Assembly: GCA_017940085.1 (NCBI GenBank)
Contig: JAGAZK010000246.1
Coordinates: forward strand, 1 to 9,094
DNA from: Campylobacter sp.
Lineage (GTDB): Bacteria > Campylobacterota > Campylobacteria > Campylobacterales > Campylobacteraceae
DNA length: 9,094 bases
Reading direction: 5' to 3'
The translations under genes and the position numbers were made by a program. The notes beneath the pieces are model-generated. The model was not told the origin of the DNA. It did not search any database and saw nothing but the letters and a program-made list of their open reading frames with translations. Position 1 is the first letter of the stretch; each line of letters opens with the position of its first letter. Positions 6,996 to 9,094 of the stretch are shown here, in pieces.

Positions 6996-7008
6996 ATTAA
7001 ATTTTAAC

Positions 7009-8208
7009 TTAGTCAAATTGTTTTTTGAGTGCAAAGGTTTTTTCTTCCGCAAAAGTCGGCTTTCTATCACCTGCTTGGATAGCTTCTACTCTAGCTTTAG
7101 AATCCACAATATCTAATCTTTCTTCAAGATCATCGCGTTTTGTAGCATTTTCAAGAGCTTCTTCTTTAGAAATAATACCCCTAGAATACAAATCCAAAAT
7201 ATGATCATCAAACAACTGAATACCGCTATCTTTGCCACTTTCCATCATCGCATCTCTAATCTGCTCGTCTTTGCTTTCTAATATCAATTTTGAGATTCTG
7301 TGAGTTTGGAGCATAACTTCAAGTGCAGCAACTCGTTTTTTATCTACTGTGCGACACAATCTTTGGCTAATTATAGCTTTTAAAACTGATGACAAAGTCA
7401 GTCTTATGCGATTTTGCTCGGTTCCAGGAAACATACCAATAATTCTTTTGACCGTATCTTTGGCATCAATTGTATGCAAAGTAGAAAGCACCAAATGCCC
7501 AGTTTCTGCGGCTCTCAAAGCTATTTCCATAGTATCTACATCACGCATTTCGCCCACTAATATAATATCTGGATCTTCTCTTAATGCTCCTCTTAATGCA
7601 CTTGAGAAATCAACAGCATCTTGTCCGATAGATCTTTGGTTGATAATACAACTTTTGTCTTTATGAACAAATTCGATTGGATCTTCAATAGTTATAATAT
7701 GCGATTTTCTTCGCCTATTTATATAATCAATCATACTAGCTAAAGTCGTGCTTTTGCCAGATCCCGTAGGTCCTGTAACCAAAACCAAACCCCTATAAAC
7801 ATTTTCGCATATATTTTGTATTGATTTTGGTAAATTTAATTCTTCAAAGCTTGGAATATTTGTAGGAATCGTCCTAAAAACAGCACTAACGCCGTCCATT
7901 TGAAAAAACATATTCACACGAAATCTATAATTATCATTTAAAGCATGTGTAAAATCTACGCTTTTTTTCTCAACCAACTCTCCAAAACGCCCACGCAAAA
8001 GCTCTTTTGCCAAAGTGAGTGCTTCTTGTTTGTTAAGAAATCTTTTATTGTCTATTTCTACAACATCGCCATGAACTCTTTTGTGTATGATGGCATTTGA
8101 TTTTATATGTAAATCGCTACCACCACATCTTATAAGCTCTTCTAAATACCCATTTAACTCATCTCTCAACTTAAAATCAAGTTCTGCGATATTTACTTCA
8201 TAACTCAT
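7009..8208 (-). CDS. PilT/PilU-family type IV pilus retraction ATPase
   Basis: A 399-residue secretion-superfamily hexameric ATPase. It has an N-terminal PAS-like region with GGSDLHIK (29-36) and VHGDVVEI, the linker RFRVNMFFQ (95-103), Walker A GPTGSGKST (146-154), the Asp box IITIEDPIEF (171-180), Walker B DPDIILVGEMRD (212-223, Glu220) and the His box HLVLSTLHT (238-246). All nucleotide-binding residues look intact, so it should be active. It is longer than typical PilT (about 345 aa): there are some 20 extra residues at the front and a charged tail. The AIRNLIRE motif of PilT is replaced by ISKLILESKDEQI, and the following FDDHILDLYSRGIISKEEAL resembles PilU as I remember it. The ATG overlaps the tal stop (ATGA) with a GGA site before it. 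No pilin or other pilus gene is nearby, so the partner machine is unknown. Confidence 0.88.
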   Translation of the reverse strand: MSYEVNIAELDFKLRDELNGYLEELIRCGGSDLHIKSNAIIHKRVHGDVVEIDNKRFLNKQEALTLAKELLRGRFGELVEKKSVDFTHALNDNYRFRVNMFFQMDGVSAVFRTIPTNIPSFEELNLPKSIQNICENVYRGLVLVTGPTGSGKSTTLASMIDYINRRRKSHIITIEDPIEFVHKDKSCIINQRSIGQDAVDFSSALRGALREDPDIILVGEMRDVDTMEIALRAAETGHLVLSTLHTIDAKDTVKRIIGMFPGTEQNRIRLTLSSVLKAIISQRLCRTVDKKRVAALEVMLQTHRISKLILESKDEQIRDAMMESGKDSGIQLFDDHILDLYSRGIISKEEALENATKRDDLEERLDIVDSKARVEAIQAGDRKPTFAEEKTFALKKQFD

Positions 8209-9094
8209 CTTAATCCGTCCAAAATTTCTTTAAATGCTATTTTAAATTGCTTTAATCCATCTTCAAACAAAATTTGACAAACTTTATCATAGTCTATTCC
8301 AGCTTCTTTTGTATCTTTGAAAAATTTATTCAAATTTGCCATAGTAGGCAATTTGATTTGGGCGACATTTTTGTCTTTGATAAATGATTTTATCGTATCA
8401 AGCGGTGCTGTATTGATTGAATTTGGTAATAACAATTCTTTAATATAATAATCAGCTTCTAAACTTTTGTCTTTTACACCAGTGCTTGCAAACAAAACTC
8501 TCACATTGCTTAAATTTGATTGTTTTACCAAAATATACGCCATAAGTGCATTGTTTATACCAAATTTAGCTGTTGTTAAATTTGATTTTTTCAAACTCTC
8601 ATCTAGCATTCTATCAAATCTACTTACAAATACGCTAATTACGCATTTTGGTGGCTCAAAATCAGGAAATCGTTTTTTAAATTTAGTTGTTCCTTGCTTA
8701 AAAGCTTTTAGACAATCTTTTACTTGAGTAGTAGAAAATACAAGAGTAGCATTGATATTAATACCTTTTGCGACAAGTTTTTGCATAACTGCAATGCCTT
8801 TTTTAGAAGCTGGTATTTTTATCATCAAATTTGGGAAATTTACACTTTTGTATAATCTTTTGGCTTCTTTATATGTAGCAACAGCGTCGTTTGCATAGTT
8901 TGGATCTACTTCTAGACTAACAAATCCATCATCATTAGTAGCGTAATTTTTTAGCAGTTTATTTGCAGCTAATTTCATATCTCCAATAGCTAAAGCTTCA
9001 TAAATTTTCTTTGCTGATTTTTTCTTGAGTGCTTTTTTGGATAATTCATAAGCTTTTGAGCTTAAAATAGCAGCCTTAAAAATCGATGGATTGC
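8205..9094 (-). CDS. tal: Transaldolase (5' end outside window)
   Basis: Transaldolase moves a dihydroxyacetone unit between sugar phosphates in the non-oxidative pentose phosphate pathway, in the cytoplasm. The frame stays open to the right edge, so the start is missing; the ATG at 8978 is internal, because NPSIFKAAIL and KKIYEALAIGD, typical of the N-terminal part of this family, are encoded upstream of it. Further landmarks are DGFVSLEVDP, the NLMIKIPAS strand with the Schiff-base lysine, INATLVFS, CVISVFVSRFDRMLD, and the STGVKD...NTAPLDTI region. The motif set fits the mycobacterial/cyanobacterial-type transaldolases that epsilonproteobacteria carry rather than E. coli TalB. About 296 residues are visible, so some 30 are probably missing. 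The stop overlaps the ATG of the PilT/PilU-like gene. Confidence 0.93.
   Translation of the reverse strand, partial: NPSIFKAAILSSKAYELSKKALKKKSAKKIYEALAIGDMKLAANKLLKNYATNDDGFVSLEVDPNYANDAVATYKEAKRLYKSVNFPNLMIKIPASKKGIAVMQKLVAKGININATLVFSTTQVKDCLKAFKQGTTKFKKRFPDFEPPKCVISVFVSRFDRMLDESLKKSNLTTAKFGINNALMAYILVKQSNLSNVRVLFASTGVKDKSLEADYYIKELLLPNSINTAPLDTIKSFIKDKNVAQIKLPTMANLNKFFKDTKEAGIDYDKVCQILFEDGLKQFKIAFKEILDGLR

Noticed and set aside
7349..7666. Rightward 105-codon open frame opposite the PilT/PilU-like gene
   Set aside because: It lies opposite the Walker B and His box region, whose conserved codons explain the open frame; no start signal is seen.
8976..8978. ATG 8978 as the start of transaldolase
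   Set aside because: Typical transaldolase sequence is encoded in the same frame upstream to the window edge, so the gene is cut by the edge and this Met is internal.
1..9094. CRISPR array, insertion sequence, tRNA, rRNA, phage or toxin-antitoxin genes
   Set aside because: I looked for direct repeats with regular spacing, terminal inverted repeats, transposase motifs and tRNA-like folds on both strands and found none.

Overview
The window comes from an AT-rich epsilonproteobacterium (Campylobacterota), most likely a Campylobacter. The evidence is the FlhB, L25 and NspC protein types, an RdxA-like nitroreductase, AAAGGA-type ribosome binding sites, TAGAAT-type -10 boxes without clear -35 boxes, and an extreme excess of the word AAATTT. 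I do not assign a species.

Layout. Bases 1-2681 are read rightward: the tail of an unidentified membrane protein, maf (a Maf-type nucleotide pyrophosphatase) and pbpA (a class A penicillin-binding protein), each overlapping the next by a few bases. Two AAATTT-based hairpins (2684-2743) mark a convergence point. Everything after it is read leftward as two groups. The first, from a promoter near 4665, is an RdxA-like nitroreductase, flhB (the flagellar export switch) and a 56-residue membrane-anchored small protein, all tightly packed. The second enters from the right edge: tal (transaldolase, 5' end cut by the window), a PilT/PilU-family hexameric ATPase, rplY (ribosomal protein L25), pth (peptidyl-tRNA hydrolase) and nspC (carboxyspermidine/carboxynorspermidine decarboxylase). 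rplY has its own probable promoter in the only real gap of this group.

How the genes relate. The maf-pbpA pair concerns nucleotide sanitation or division and the cell wall. The flhB group concerns flagellar export plus a flavin reductase. The tal-to-nspC group mixes carbon metabolism, translation and polyamine synthesis, with a pilus-type ATPase placed among them.

The clearest anomaly is nspC. It is split by what looks like one missing base near 5464; adding the base back joins two fragments into a full-length enzyme. Other items of interest are the unannotatable small gene after flhB and the isolated PilT/PilU ATPase. I see no CRISPR array, insertion sequence, tRNA, rRNA or phage gene, and no convincing undescribed system. 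Most of the window is core chromosome.
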